From Phialophora verrucosa (lineage: Eukaryota > Ascomycota > Eurotiomycetes > Chaetothyriales > Herpotrichiellaceae), in contig MSED01000002.1 of the NCBI GenBank assembly GCA_002099365.1, positions 3,100,001 to 3,164,000 of the forward strand: a stretch of 64,000 nt of DNA, given 5' to 3'. Position 1 is the stretch's first letter. Each line of letters opens with the position of its first letter. Under the pieces are notes generated by a model, which saw only the letters and a list, made by a program, of their open reading frames with translations, did no database searches and was not told the DNA's origin. The translations under genes and the position numbers were made by a program. This document shows, in pieces, positions 52,581 through 63,796 of this stretch.

Positions 52581-52856
52581 TGGCCTTTTACCTTAGCTTT
52601 AGATACGACTTATAAGACGAATAAATATAGGTTATACCTCTTCTAGGTTATCGGTACTACTGCTCTAAATACAGTATTTATCATCGGATAGGCCTTCTTA
52701 AGCTCTAAGATAACAGACGCGTTTATATTTATATTAGAGTAGTTACGGTAAATCTATATACGGTACGAGTTAGGCGCGCTAATAATAATTACTACCGATA
52801 AATACGACGCACTTATTATAGCACTTAAACTCGTCTTCCTATAGGTTTAACGGCTT
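52581..52856 (+). pseudogene. MULE transposase domain relic, RIP-mutated
   Basis: In one frame the fragments WPFTLALDTTYKTNKYRLYLF, VIGTTALNTVFIIG, AFLSSKITDAFIFILE, IYIRYELGALIIITTDKYDA and LIIALKLVF are readable between six stops. This is the MULE-domain order (catalytic Asp in the LDTTYKTNKY block, then the IIITTDKYDA Asp block). Each stop is TAG or TAA where a Gln codon would be expected. Recognisable similarity fades on both sides, although the element is long enough to have encoded a full transposase. Confidence 0.75.
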
Positions 52857-54655
52857 ATTTATATTTAGTATATTAATAGGAATATTAAGGCGTATACTAA
52901 AAAGCTTTTTAAGTTATAATTACTTAAGTAGGAGGGCTTTAAAGTACGTCGGTTATAGGTAGTCGCGGTAGTTAACAGCTAGTGGCGTAAATTTATTAAA
53001 GATTAATATAAGGTGCTATATACTAAAATAGTTAATAATTATAAGGTTATATAAAATAAACTTTATACTAGATAATTATAGAGTAACTTAGAGCTTCTTA
53101 CTTATATCGAGAAGGAGTAGTTAAGTAAGAAGGAGCACTATATTATTATCTAGATCTAGTATTATTACTATTTTAGTAATACTATTACCTTAAAGATAGA
53201 GGTAATATATAAAGCCGTAAAGTCTAATTTACTAAAGACCTATTAGGTTTATATAAGAGAGGTCGTCCGGCGGTTTTAATTATTTATTTTACGCTCTTAT
53301 ATAGACCTCGAATAGAAGCTCGCCGCGGATAGAATATATATTAACTAGTCGCTATAAAGAGACGCTATATTTAGTAGCCTTTATAAATATATATTATCTT
53401 AGGCTATAGAGTAAGTAAAAGGATATTAGAGTTTATTATTAACTATTAATATATTAATACTACTACCTTATATAAGCGTCTTTATAGCTATTTAAGGCCT
53501 TCCTTATAGTTATAAATACTTAGCCGCTTTATATAAGGATAGAGCCCTCTAGCTTAACTAGTTCTATAATTAGTGGCGCTTCGATAGGCGTATAGCGTAT
53601 AAGGACCTTAATATTAAGTTCTTATTATAAGACCCGATTAAGATTTAGTTAAAATAGGCTAAAACAGTAGATTAGACGAAAACCCGTTAAGCCTTACTCT
53701 TTAAAATAATATATAAGTAAATATCGGCCTTAATACTCTAGTAACGATAGAATAATACCGCGGTCGATAAAGCAGTTATAGTTATACCTCGAGAGGTTTA
53801 CCCTTTTATTACAGCCCTAAGATTACTACCGCCGTCGAGTAATATTATCCCGTTAGTAGTAGTTAATTTATCGTCGAAGGTACTTTAGGGGACTATCTTA
53901 AATATAGAGTCTAAGATAGCCTTAGCCTTACTAAATACTATAGCCTTATTTAATATATTAGTTAGTATTAAATAGCGTTAAGATTTAGCGTTATAATAAC
54001 TCGATCCTTAATTATTATAAGTATTAAATATAAGTACTTAAGATACGGGTAAAGGTGTATTACTATCCCTTTTTTAGATTAGTATAGGATTAATATAGGA
54101 ACTATTATACGAAGATAATAACTAGAGCTAATAATTAGACGAGAGTTAGGCTTTATTAACCGACCTATCTTAGTAAGAGTACGTTATAATTTCTCTATTA
54201 TATAATAACTTTATAGCTCTTAATTAGGTCTAGGTATCTTCTTTAGCCTTATCGCTATTAAATAAGCCATTTCTAGGTTTAAAAGGTTAAGAGATAGTAA
54301 TACAATAAGAGATAGTAGATATAGGGGGTCCTATGTACTCGGCTACCAGCCCACGTCGTAGTTAGAGAGGTCTAAAGCGCCGCGCGCCACTAGAAGATGA
54401 ATTGTGGTACTAGTTATACATATTTATAATATAACTTGATCTGTTCCGACTTACTTTACTGTCTCCGGCGCTGTCAAGAGGGCTATACATTGTATGTATA
54501 GCATTTACCTCCCTCGCCTGTAAAGATGATTATACGGACTAACAAGTCATATAAGGCAGCTGTACCGAGGGCGCTAGTGGATCTGACCAATCGGAGCATT
54601 TATACGGAATAATGCGGTTACACGGACTAATGGTAAAATGTCGATTTGTATAATA

Positions 54656-54695
54656 TACGGAATACACGCGCCGATGACACGGATTAACGGCAGCC
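54656..54695 (-). repeat. Right terminal inverted repeat (40 bp)
   Basis: Ends ATTAACGGCAGCC. It matches the left repeat without mismatch and similarity stops abruptly inside. Confidence 0.9.
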
Positions 54696-54704
54696 TTCAC
54701 ACAA
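54696..54704. repeat. Target-site duplication, right copy (9 bp)
   Basis: TTCACACAA. The single C/T difference from the left copy is at a CpA, consistent with RIP leaking one base outside the element or with ordinary mutation. Confidence 0.75.
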
Positions 54705-55105
54705 GGTTATGAGGCAGAGGGGTCGCAGGCCTCACTTTCCGTGGGTTTCTCTCGACGCTTGTACAAGACGAGCCCTGGGAACTGAGGTGAGACCGCCGCC
54801 TACAACTACTTGTGCGCTCGAGCTGAGTTGAATGATGAGCCAAACATCTGCAAATCATATTTGTTTTGTGGGCAAATCAGTATTGACTGACCGATGAGAT
54901 TGAAGGCCCCCGGGTCCATCGACCGCCGACAAGATGGTAGCTACTCTCAGAGCAGAGCTGTGCTCCCCCTTGGGCAGATGTGATATCGCGTGCCTAACAA
55001 GTGCCTGCCGTCGAGAGTGCCGTGTACCTATCTTTCTCATCGACTCGGCAGTCTGCCTTGATCCCTTTGTTCTCCCGTCTTCGCCTCACTGCCATCGGCA
55101 ACATC
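54705..55105. promoter_or_regulatory. Promoter region of the Arg/Ser-rich protein gene
   Basis: About 400 bp between the transposon and the next ATG. No recognisable gene. The transposon insertion point lies roughly 410 bp upstream of that start. Confidence 0.35.
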
Positions 55106-57133
55106 ATGTGGCAAGCACAATACAACTGTCCTCCAGGAAACCCGCGCATCTATTATCCTTCATATGACGCTTACTTTGGCTGGCCGGACGACAACAGAGC
55201 TCCTCCACGGTAAGTGCGCAATTCCCTTCTCATCTGAACATCACTTCCTCTGTCGCCGCAACCAAGTCCCAAAACAACCACCACCATGAGTCCACGCTCG
55301 ACCTGGATTGAACGCGGACGCGACGGGCGACCATATTTCGTCAGGAACAAGTCAGAGTCGGTCTTTAAGAGCCGCCTTCTTTCTCGGACGCTGCTTCCAA
55401 AACTTGGAAGCGCTCGCTCACTCTTGTCTTCTCTCAGGGATTCACTTCAAAATCGCCACGTAGCCGACGCTGAGGCCAATAGCCAGCATTCACTCCCGAT
55501 GCCAAATTCCCCCAATCCTCTTCCAGCCCAAACACCTCAACCAACTGCTCCGATGGCTCCCGCATCTCAGGCCCAACCTCAACCAGTGGCCATGTACCTC
55601 CTTTCTCCCCCACATTATCCAAATCAGCCAGAACCGAAAGAGGCCAGCAACAATCAAACAATTGCTCTGCAGCCACTGAACCAGTCCACTCCAGTACATC
55701 TTCCCCCGGGCATGTTTCCGTTTCCACCTCACCCTCTGGCTGCTCAGCCACCGAACGTTTTCCCACCGTCAATCAGCTTCCCACTTCAACAGACGCCGTT
55801 TCATATGCCTCCAGCTGGTCCTCTTCCGGGTACAGTCGCTCTGCAGGGTCAACAGCATGGTCCTCACACCATTGCGGCTAGTTTTACCGCGCCACAACCA
55901 GCCCAAGCGGAGACGAGATACAAGTGTGAAATATGTGGGCGCTACAGATCTGCACGATACCATTACAAACATCCTATTCCACCTGGACAGATTCCAGGCA
56001 AGACGATCTGTCTCAAGTGCAGGGAAGAGGCTACGGAGAGCGAGGAGACTAGTAGTTCGGACGGCTACAGAGAATCGAGGTCAAGACGCCATCAATCACG
56101 TCGACCAACTCGAAGGGAGAACCATCGATCACGAAGCAAAACTCAATCGAGACGTCACCATCGGAAACTTGACAACGGATACGCGCGTCAGAGATCAGCA
56201 TCCTACTCCGAATCTGAGTCTCCAAGTCCTGAACCAACGTCGCACCGCATTGAGAGGCGAAGTAGACGACCGGAAATGCCAGGTACCGAAATGGCTAGAC
56301 GCACCCGCAGGATCCGACTTTCACCTCTCGGGGAACGTACCCATCATGATCACGATGGTGAAAGCTACAATGGGAGGCGCACTGGAGGTAGAAGGTTTGA
56401 GCACGAGACTGCCAGGAGAACACGATCGCGGTCAAGAGAACCAACGGCTAGTCAAAGAATCATTCGAAGACAGTACTCGGATCCCTTTATAGGGACTCCG
56501 CATATTGATTGTCCACCTATGAATCACCCCAGCTACCTTGATGGGCGTATCCAGGATCATCAGCACAGGGGTTATTCACCTCAACGCGGGCCATCTCCCC
56601 CATGGAACAGACAAACTTCGATGCCGGTCCAGACGGAACCTGGTCGGCACCGACGGGAATTGGACGGCGTTAACCACGGACATCGTGGGCATCACGGAGA
56701 CATACGCCTTTTATCGAGAGGTCCTCGGCGCGGCCGGAGTGAACACAGACACACAAGCCAACATTACGAGGGTGAATAACTTCCTTTCCTCCCAAAGTAT
56801 TGGAAAATCTGACAAAGTGGTGCAGACGACAACCATGAAGACGACCACACGGTGGGGCACGCGCCTAGTCCACCACCTGCCCGTGCCTCATCACTAGGAT
56901 ACATGAGTGAGGGCGAGTTGGGCGAACCGGAGCACCACGAAGCTCGTTCACAGAGAAGTCGGCGTCGGCGCTCAAGAAGCCGATCTTGGGAGAAAGACGA
57001 GTCCGAATTCGAGCTCTTGAGACCTGGGGATGAACTGACCGTGATTGAGCGGCGTCAGCCAGGGCGCGGGGACCACTACGATTGGTATGACGATGGAGGC
57101 ATGAGAGTTAGAGCGCGTGAAATTTCGCGATAA
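55106..57133 (+). CDS. Arg/Ser-rich protein with a CxxC zinc-ribbon-like motif, 638 aa
   Basis: Three exons, all in phase: 55106-55209, 55267-56771 and 56826-57133. Exon 1 (MWQAQYNCPPGNPRIYYPSY) is missed if the ATG at 55286 is taken as the start. The N-terminal 240 residues are Pro/Gln-rich and disordered. A small cysteine module follows (ETRYKCEICGRYRSARYHYK then PGKTICLKC) with two CxxC pairs able to bind one zinc. From there on it is an RS/RH-rich domain (SRRHQSRRPTRRENHRSRSK and many SR/RS dipeptides), as in splicing-associated or chromatin-associated proteins. The C-terminus ends YDWYDDGGMRVRAREISR. The family is not recognised by name. Likely nuclear, with an RNA-related role by analogy to RS proteins only. 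Confidence 0.8.
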
Positions 57134-60100
57134 CCATGAGTGCTAGATCTAGACGTGGCCAGTCGCCACACAGGCCGGATTGGTCATGGAGACGCCGGTC
57201 ACGATGAGAGCAACAGCCAAACGGGAAATTTCAGTGGACGGATTGGGGATCGGCGAATAAGCAGAAGCTCACACCGGAAGCAGGGAGGAGCTGGGCAGAT
57301 CCAGACAATGTCAAGTAGTAACAGCTTCGTCTGGAGCGCACCGGGTGGGATGAAGAATATCCTCGCGTGATCTGGACTCTTTGGGTTTGACGTAAAATTC
57401 CAATCGCACTACAGAGCTCCATACTAGAATGATGGTGAACAGCTTAACCCAGATCCCAGTCGCACTGGCGCTCCTCACCACCTTTCATCCAGACGCGCTC
57501 AGGCCGGCGTCTCGCTAGCATCTAGGTGTCCGATGTTAACCGAAACACTTCAAAAGGGACAAGGAGTTGCTGGAACAAGGGGCTTGGAGGCGCCAATTCT
57601 TCTGGCAAGCCCAGCAACCACGTGGGCATCGAGATCCGAACCTAGTTAGATAGCCATCGTCCGATGCTACGAGCTACAACATCCAAATCTGGACAAAAGG
57701 CATCGGTAGCGAAAGGATTTAGGTTAGCCAGCCACCGAAAGCTGGGGGCAAGGGACAGGGTTGCTGAAGGAAGTGGAATTCCAAGCTAACGAGATAGTCA
57801 CAACCGGGGATGCGCCCACACCATCATTTGGATCCCGACAAGCGACCTGCAGCACAACAGAGGAACGGGGGGTTGACTGGTCGATACTGGGTAAATTGTG
57901 CCTGGTAGGCGATCATTGTTGACTGTAGAAACTTCATCGATATTGCGGCTATGGCAGGCAGAACCTTGGTCAAAAGGCAACTGAACGTGAAAAGACAACT
58001 GAACGTGAAAGACAGGGAGGACAGGCAAACAAAAAGGCAACAAGCTAGTCATGCACCTTCCGAGCAGATCGGGGGACGGCATGCGAAGAAGCGTTGCTGC
58101 AGGGAGTATCATTGTGCGCCAGGATTTCCACGGCGATCGGGTTCACTTGGCGTCGTCCGAGTTGGGAGACTGTAGAAGAGTCCTTAGCGACAGACTTTGT
58201 CTGTGAAGGCCGTAGTCCGAGCACATCGAACAATCACGATCGAGGCAACAACCTGCACGAAGGAACTAGATCAGAAACAAGAGTCATGGTTAGCCACGAG
58301 GGAGCTTGCAACCTGGTGCGATTTGCGAGATTGGCTTTGGTGGCCGCTGCAGAGCATACAGTCACCTCGTATCGCGCTGGTGATCATCACTACGACATGG
58401 CCGAACTTATCGCCGAATAATCAGTACTGTACTCGCTGCTTGAAGTGGGCAAAGTCAAACAAGGCCAGGAGTCCACCAGTTCTGGAGGCACAAGGTTTGG
58501 CTTGCGGGTGATGTGCTCACCCGGCAACTTCCTCGCACTCTGGGCACCTTCAAATGGGGGGAACGAGGCGCCTTCCGAGCCCGGAAGCCAGCGAGCCAAG
58601 TCACCTAGTCGAGGCTCGTTCACTTCGGGCTTCACGCTGTAGTCCACATGCTCTTGCTCTCTTACACTTGCACTTGATCTCGCTCTCGCTCTCGTTCTCC
58701 GAGTTATGGACGTCAGAACACTGGCTGGCGGCATTCTTGTCTCTGAGTTGCGCGCACCGTGCGTGCCATGCGCCTTCGAACGAGTAGCTTTGACTCAACC
58801 TGAAATTCCACCTCTTCGAGGCAAACCCCAATCCTTCCGCATCCGCGGTCCAGTCCAGGCGCCCCAATCGCCCACACACGGTACCCACCTGACAGCAACA
58901 CGCGGGATCCCCACTGGCAAGACTGATACTGACCACCTTGGTGGCTGCCTTCTCCAGGCTGTCGTACCGCTCCACAATCCTACCACTTGCAACGAACAAT
59001 TGGCAGCCCAGGTCTCTCTTGACTCTTCAGTGTTTACGAGTACTTGACCCGTAAACGTTTGCCACCTCCAGTTTGTGTATAACCTTAAGCCATCTCCGCA
59101 TTCGAGCATTTGTGGATCATGTCGTCAATTTGTCAACTACCTGGGGTTTAGCGAGATTTCTTGTCGACGCTTGACCCCAGTAAGCACGTCCTTATGGGCA
59201 TATCACAATCCAGTGTGATCACCATGTCTCGCGTTAGCAAGAGTACTAGTTGCTCAGGTGCTTGTGGATACAGCACAACTCAACTCTGACTTCGGCTCGA
59301 AATCGACTAAACAAGTTGGCCCAGGTCGTGTCGCCGTTCGACGGCGATCGGCCTTTCTGTGTACTAAGTACGAGTAGTCAGCAGCGGCATCGCTTCCACC
59401 ACTTTCACCACTCCAGGGCCCCCTCTGAAGTGCTTCTGGTGGTCCCTGGATCCCTGCTTGTTCTCGCACATCCTACTCGCTGGCCAGGCATTGCGGTCAC
59501 AGATTTTGGTCACAGTCTGCCTGGCGACTCATCAGTGCTCGGGCTATCGGGAGGCGTGCCTTTTTTGCTGCCTTTTGTTTGCCTGTCAAAATCTCTAGTC
59601 GCCTCGCTTGCGTCGGCCTTCCCATTTCACATTGGGGGCTAAGTGGCCTATGCGACAGCGCAATTCTTCCCATCTCCAAACGAGCTCACAGTCTCAAATC
59701 TGCTTGCACAAAGCACCTCCGGTCCCGACATGATGAGCAGAAGCGCAAACGCAAAATGCCACGAAAACGAGTTGAGACGCGCCACTATGCATGAGTTTGC
59801 GCCATTCGTGTTATCACTTATTCTTAGCCCACCCCCTGCATCAAGCACTGGGGTGGTTTGGCGTTTCCGTGACGAGCCTCGACCGCTTCTTTCTGGCAGA
59901 GACTTTCCTTTATCCTACATACCTGTAGCGCGCTAACGGCTCCCCGACTCATGCCTCCCCAAGACGCCAACTTTTGCCGACTGAGCGAGGTTCTGAACCC
60001 CATCGCCGGGTCCATCTCAACCCCATGTCCTCTGCTCCCCTGTCCCGAGTGGACTTTTGGTTCTGAGTACGAGAAGGGCTTGACCATTCCTTTTGGTCGT

Positions 60101-61174
60101 CTCTCGCTCTAGCAAGTCGCGTCTGTGTCACTCGACTATACCCTCTTCATTCCCCTCCCCTCGATCGGGGACCAAGCCCCTTGCTCACAACATCTAGATT
60201 CATAAAGCCATTACTTGAATCGGACGAGGTCCTGAGCAGCCACGAGCTAAGCGAGCTGGTCAACGAAACATGCAGGGCCGTGGCATAACGAGTCTGCCCA
60301 ACCAAAGGAGCGGCGGTCACAACAAGGTGGTGTCCGGTGTGGTTCGTGCGGTCTGTGGCCGCAACAGCCTCCAGGACCATGCAAGGGCTGGGGGCGGAGT
60401 GCCACGCGAGGAAGATGTGCGAGAGAGCCACGGGCGCCTCTTTATGGAGAGGGATCTGGGTGGCTATGTAGGATGAATAATTTCCTGCGCCTTCTGGGAC
60501 CTCGAGACTGCGGCCAGCGCACGAGGCATGGAGCGGCAGCAAGGCAGCTCAGGCGTTGGAACGCCCGGCCAGAATACTTCCACACCGGTTTGGTCCGCCA
60601 ATCACCAGCGGACTCCATGATACGCGGACCTGGCCATACCGGCCACTCACAGGCGGAGACTTCGGCTTTGAGACACCCTAGGGCCCGAAGCAGTCTGGAT
60701 CGTCCCCGCGAGGCGGCAGACTAGTCCGTTCCCGTCGACGACGTCGAGCCCACTAATCCGAGTGCCCGTTTCGAGCGGTGATGCGGCTCTGCTGGAGGCG
60801 TGCCCGCCCATCATTGGATATGCTCCCTCCCTCACCTCTTCGCCATGCTCTAGACAAGTCATGTCAATCTTCGTTCCGGTTTTGACGCACGGGCGGGTCC
60901 TGGCCCCTTTCTGTTCGCTTGATAGCATTTTGGGACTTTGATCGATCAATTGTAGGCCAGCGCCGTGACCCACCCACTGGCCGTTGACTGATATACTCCC
61001 GTATCCGTGCTCTTGTGCTCAGCACCGGCAACTCATCACTTCGTCCATGTCTGTTTGACCATAATTGCTGTGACTTGTAGCTCCAGCGAAAGCTGTGCAG
61101 CACTTCCCCATCATCCAGAACACTTTGCAGCTTCCATTGGGATACCCGACTATCAGTGTCTGGCGACGGGGGCC
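57134..61174. other. Long gene-free interval, 4 kb
   Basis: No convincing gene on either strand. Frames up to 132 codons (58601-58999, minus) have no recognisable content. A short two-copy repeat (CAACTGAACGTGAAA) sits at about 57975-58010. The right part is probably a long promoter or 5' leader of the C2H2 gene. The 200 bp after 57133 contain an Arg/Ser-rich-looking frame broken by stops. Confidence 0.4.
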
Positions 61175-63022
61175 ATGTATACTCACCCACAGTACCACGA
61201 CCTTGTCGGGAGCGAGGGCCCCGGTTATTCCCCAAGGAATCTGGAGGAACACGAAACGCTCGCGGCGTCCTGGTACAACCATGCGGACATGGCCTACATT
61301 GACCCATATCTTCAGTCCTCGCCAGCGTACAACACATACCCAAGCACCCAGTTCATCAAAGCATTTGGCCATCGGCGTTCCTGCACCTCGTATGATATCG
61401 ATGCTCACGGCTTCAGCCCCCTTTTCCGACACATGAGCCCGGATAGTGTCCTCCCGCAACGTGGCTTGTTCGACCTGGAGCACGATCCTGACCAGTACCG
61501 CCATCTACGGCATTATTCTCCGGCCGACCCTCTAGGCTTCACGCTGTCCAGCAATACAGACTCGTCCATCAGCGACTATGCCCTCAGCCCGGATGTTGCA
61601 CGCACTTCACAGGATCTTGCCTTCAACTACACAAGCCAGGGAATATATGGCACGCCTATGGCCACTCCCCAAGTTACAGCACCTGCGTGGGATCCTACCC
61701 CATCTCTGATGCCCGTCCATCTTCCCCCACCTGTGCCTTCCCACCACACCGTGCCAAGCATGAGACACCTTCAAGTCACTCCGGACCCTGAACCAGAGCA
61801 CGAAGACGAGCCCATGGACGAGAAGGTTGCATTCCCGCCCAGGATCAACCTTCCCGAGGAGCTTGCCATCACCGAGCAGGTGGTGAGCCCGCCTGATTCT
61901 GGAAATGATCGTTGTGCGGATGACGACGACGCGACGATGAAAGACGAAGAAGAGAATTCCGCTGCTGTCGAGAGCGACAATGATTCCGAGTTCAGTCCCA
62001 AGGCTAAGCCCTTGCGACGGCGCAGCAGCACCACAGTCAAACGCCACTCACTGCGTGAGCCGCGACGGCCGAAATCCATCATCGACGACCAAGCTCGCAT
62101 TACCAAACCATCTCGCACCCGAGAAGCCTTCCACAACAGCAACGCCCGTGCCAAGTCCAAGAAGAAACCCCCGGTCACCAAAAAGACTGACTCGGACTCG
62201 AAGAGCTTCCCCTGCGCCTTCCACCACTTTGGCTGCTGCGCCACGTTTGCCAATAAAAACGAGTGGAAGCGGCATGTGTCATCCCAGCACCTGCAGCTCG
62301 GCTACTACCGGTGTGACATGGACTCGTGCGCAGACCACCAGAAGGGGTTCAACGACTTCAACCGGAAAGATCTCTTCACTCAGCATTGCCGACGCATGCA
62401 CGCGCCGTGGTCCAGCACCCGCAGGGGCGAAGATGGCGTGTCCAAGAAAGAGAAGGACAACTTTGAGAAGCAGCTCGACGCCATCCGCGCTCGTTGCTGG
62501 GTCGATCGCCGCAAGGCTCCTCACAAGACAAAGTGCGGCTTCTGTGGGCAGAAGTTCGTCGACGGCAAGGAGTCCAAAGGGTGGGATGAGAGGATGGAAC
62601 ATGTCGGACGACACTTTGAAAGGGACGGTGTCAAGAGTAAGGACGAAGCCGTAGATGATGGGCTCAAACAGTGGGCTGTCAATGAGGGGTTGGTCTCCGA
62701 GGGCAGGCACAAGGGTGAATTCTGGCTGCTGGGCTTCGAGCCGGCTGGGACTAATCGCGGAGCAAAGGGTCAGCGAAGGAGCAAGAGGTTTGTCACGGAG
62801 AAAGAGGTCGTGGAGAACAAGCAAGACTCGAAGAAGGGCAAATATGACGCTCTGCAGGAAGACGACACTACAAGCGACGACGACGACGACGACGACGAGG
62901 CGCACGAGAGCGTCGAAGTCAAGCGTGAGGAGGGCCTGTCGCCGAAATCCGAAGACAGTCCGGGGGACGAGGACGCCGAGACCGACTCTGACATCGACGC
63001 CGAAGCCGAGGACGATGAATGA
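61175..63022 (+). CDS. C2H2-type zinc-finger protein, 615 aa
   Basis: The frame is open from 61007, but the first ATG is at 61175 (MYTHPQYHDLVGSEG), giving 615 aa; a 5' non-coding exon is possible. Residues 1-260 are Tyr/Pro/Ser-rich and disordered, like the activation regions of fungal regulators. An acidic stretch and a basic linker (KPLRRRSSTTVKRHSLREPR) precede the finger block. The block is CAFHHFGCCATFANKNEWKR then HVSSQH; YRCDMDSCADHQKGFNDFNR then FTQHCRRMH; and CGFCGQKF then RMEHVGRHF. These are the widely spaced C2H2 fingers of a fungal-specific family. The C-terminus is highly acidic (DDDDDDDEAHESVEVKREEG). It is probably a nuclear DNA-binding regulator; the target is unknown. Confidence 0.85.
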   Translation: MYTHPQYHDLVGSEGPGYSPRNLEEHETLAASWYNHADMAYIDPYLQSSPAYNTYPSTQFIKAFGHRRSCTSYDIDAHGFSPLFRHMSPDSVLPQRGLFDLEHDPDQYRHLRHYSPADPLGFTLSSNTDSSISDYALSPDVARTSQDLAFNYTSQGIYGTPMATPQVTAPAWDPTPSLMPVHLPPPVPSHHTVPSMRHLQVTPDPEPEHEDEPMDEKVAFPPRINLPEELAITEQVVSPPDSGNDRCADDDDATMKDEEENSAAVESDNDSEFSPKAKPLRRRSSTTVKRHSLREPRRPKSIIDDQARITKPSRTREAFHNSNARAKSKKKPPVTKKTDSDSKSFPCAFHHFGCCATFANKNEWKRHVSSQHLQLGYYRCDMDSCADHQKGFNDFNRKDLFTQHCRRMHAPWSSTRRGEDGVSKKEKDNFEKQLDAIRARCWVDRRKAPHKTKCGFCGQKFVDGKESKGWDERMEHVGRHFERDGVKSKDEAVDDGLKQWAVNEGLVSEGRHKGEFWLLGFEPAGTNRGAKGQRRSKRFVTEKEVVENKQDSKKGKYDALQEDDTTSDDDDDDDEAHESVEVKREEGLSPKSEDSPGDEDAETDSDIDAEAEDDE

Positions 63023-63618
63023 AGGCCTGGGAAGACTGATCGGTCGAATCCATGGTTAGTTTATTAATGAAGCATCCGATGCACTGGCGTTATCATGGCA
63101 CATGGATGTTGGATCGACCAAATGAATGGACATATGTGACGGATATAATGATACCCATATACTCTTTGAGCAGGAGAGAAAAGTGGACGGATTTCCTAGA
63201 TCAAATCAAATACAATTGAATCGTGTTTGAAATCTGGTCCGAGAGCGGCTCTGCTCGTAGGACCGTGTACCGAGTACCGTGTGTGTATCTTCAGCATGGC
63301 CGCCACCACTTCGCGCTCTGATTCGCCAGGCCCAAGACGCGCTGCGCTGTCTTCGCGGCTCCGCACATTTCAGCCTCATGTCGAGTCTATCTTCTTACAT
63401 ACATGGTAATTACTTGCTCTCCTCGGCTTTCCGCTTCCTCAGGCCAAAGTTTACTAGTAATACACGGCTAGCGAATGCCGCTACTCAACTCTATTACAAT
63501 GCAAGCTCTCTGTCATCCATTTCCACCCGTCCCTCGATATGAACACCTAAAGGCTATCGTGACGACGGAATCTGGTCAGCTGCGGCTGACTTTCAACAGG
63601 GCTCGTTGGGCGACGAAA
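63023..63618. other. 3' flank of the C2H2 gene
   Basis: Presumed 3' untranslated and intergenic DNA, locally AT-rich (63060-63230). No recognisable gene. Confidence 0.35.
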
Positions 63619-63796
63619 CGTAGCATCATCGCCCCGTCAAGCTTTGTACTCCGTGCGACTAAACGTAGCCTCATCGCCACTTCAAGCTCTGTACTCCGTG
63701 CGACTGAACGTAGCCTCATCGCCACTTCAAGCTCTGTACTCCGTGCGACTGAACGTAGACTCATCGCCGCTTCAAGCTTGTACTCTCCGCGACTTT
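63619..63796. repeat. Minisatellite, 45-bp unit, about four copies
   Basis: Units start at 63619, 63664, 63709 and 63754. The unit begins CGTAGCCTCATCGCC. The two central copies are identical; the outer ones carry a few changes and the last is slightly shortened. Because 45 is a multiple of 3, both strands stay open across the array (SVRLNVASSPLQALY on plus). Open frames here are therefore not evidence of a gene. Confidence 0.9.

Larger units (their letters stand above)
51193..54695. mobile_element. Mutator-like (MULE) DNA transposon, 3503 bp, RIP-inactivated
   Basis: Bounded by 40-bp perfect terminal inverted repeats (start GGCTGCCGTTAATCCG) and a 9-bp target duplication, the length typical of Mutator/MULE elements. 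Both ends carry repeated subterminal TCCGT-A/G-TAA motifs. From about 51420 to 54340 the interior is extremely AT-rich, nearly devoid of CpA and TpG and full of TpA, while CpG remains: the signature of repeat-induced point mutation. A transposase relic on the plus strand has CAG/CAA glutamine codons turned into TAG/TAA. The element is therefore a dead autonomous copy; related copies must have existed elsewhere in the genome when RIP acted. Confidence 0.85.

Noticed and set aside
51193..54695. Interpreting the AT-rich block as centromeric or mitochondrial-derived DNA.
   Set aside because: Perfect terminal inverted repeats, a 9-bp target duplication, MULE-like peptide fragments and a CpA-specific mutation pattern fit a RIPed transposon instead.
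57139..57370. Arg/Ser-rich translation after the stop of the RS-rich gene, as a possible further exon.
   Set aside because: It is interrupted by stops in the matching frame, and the upstream protein already ends in a natural-looking terminus.
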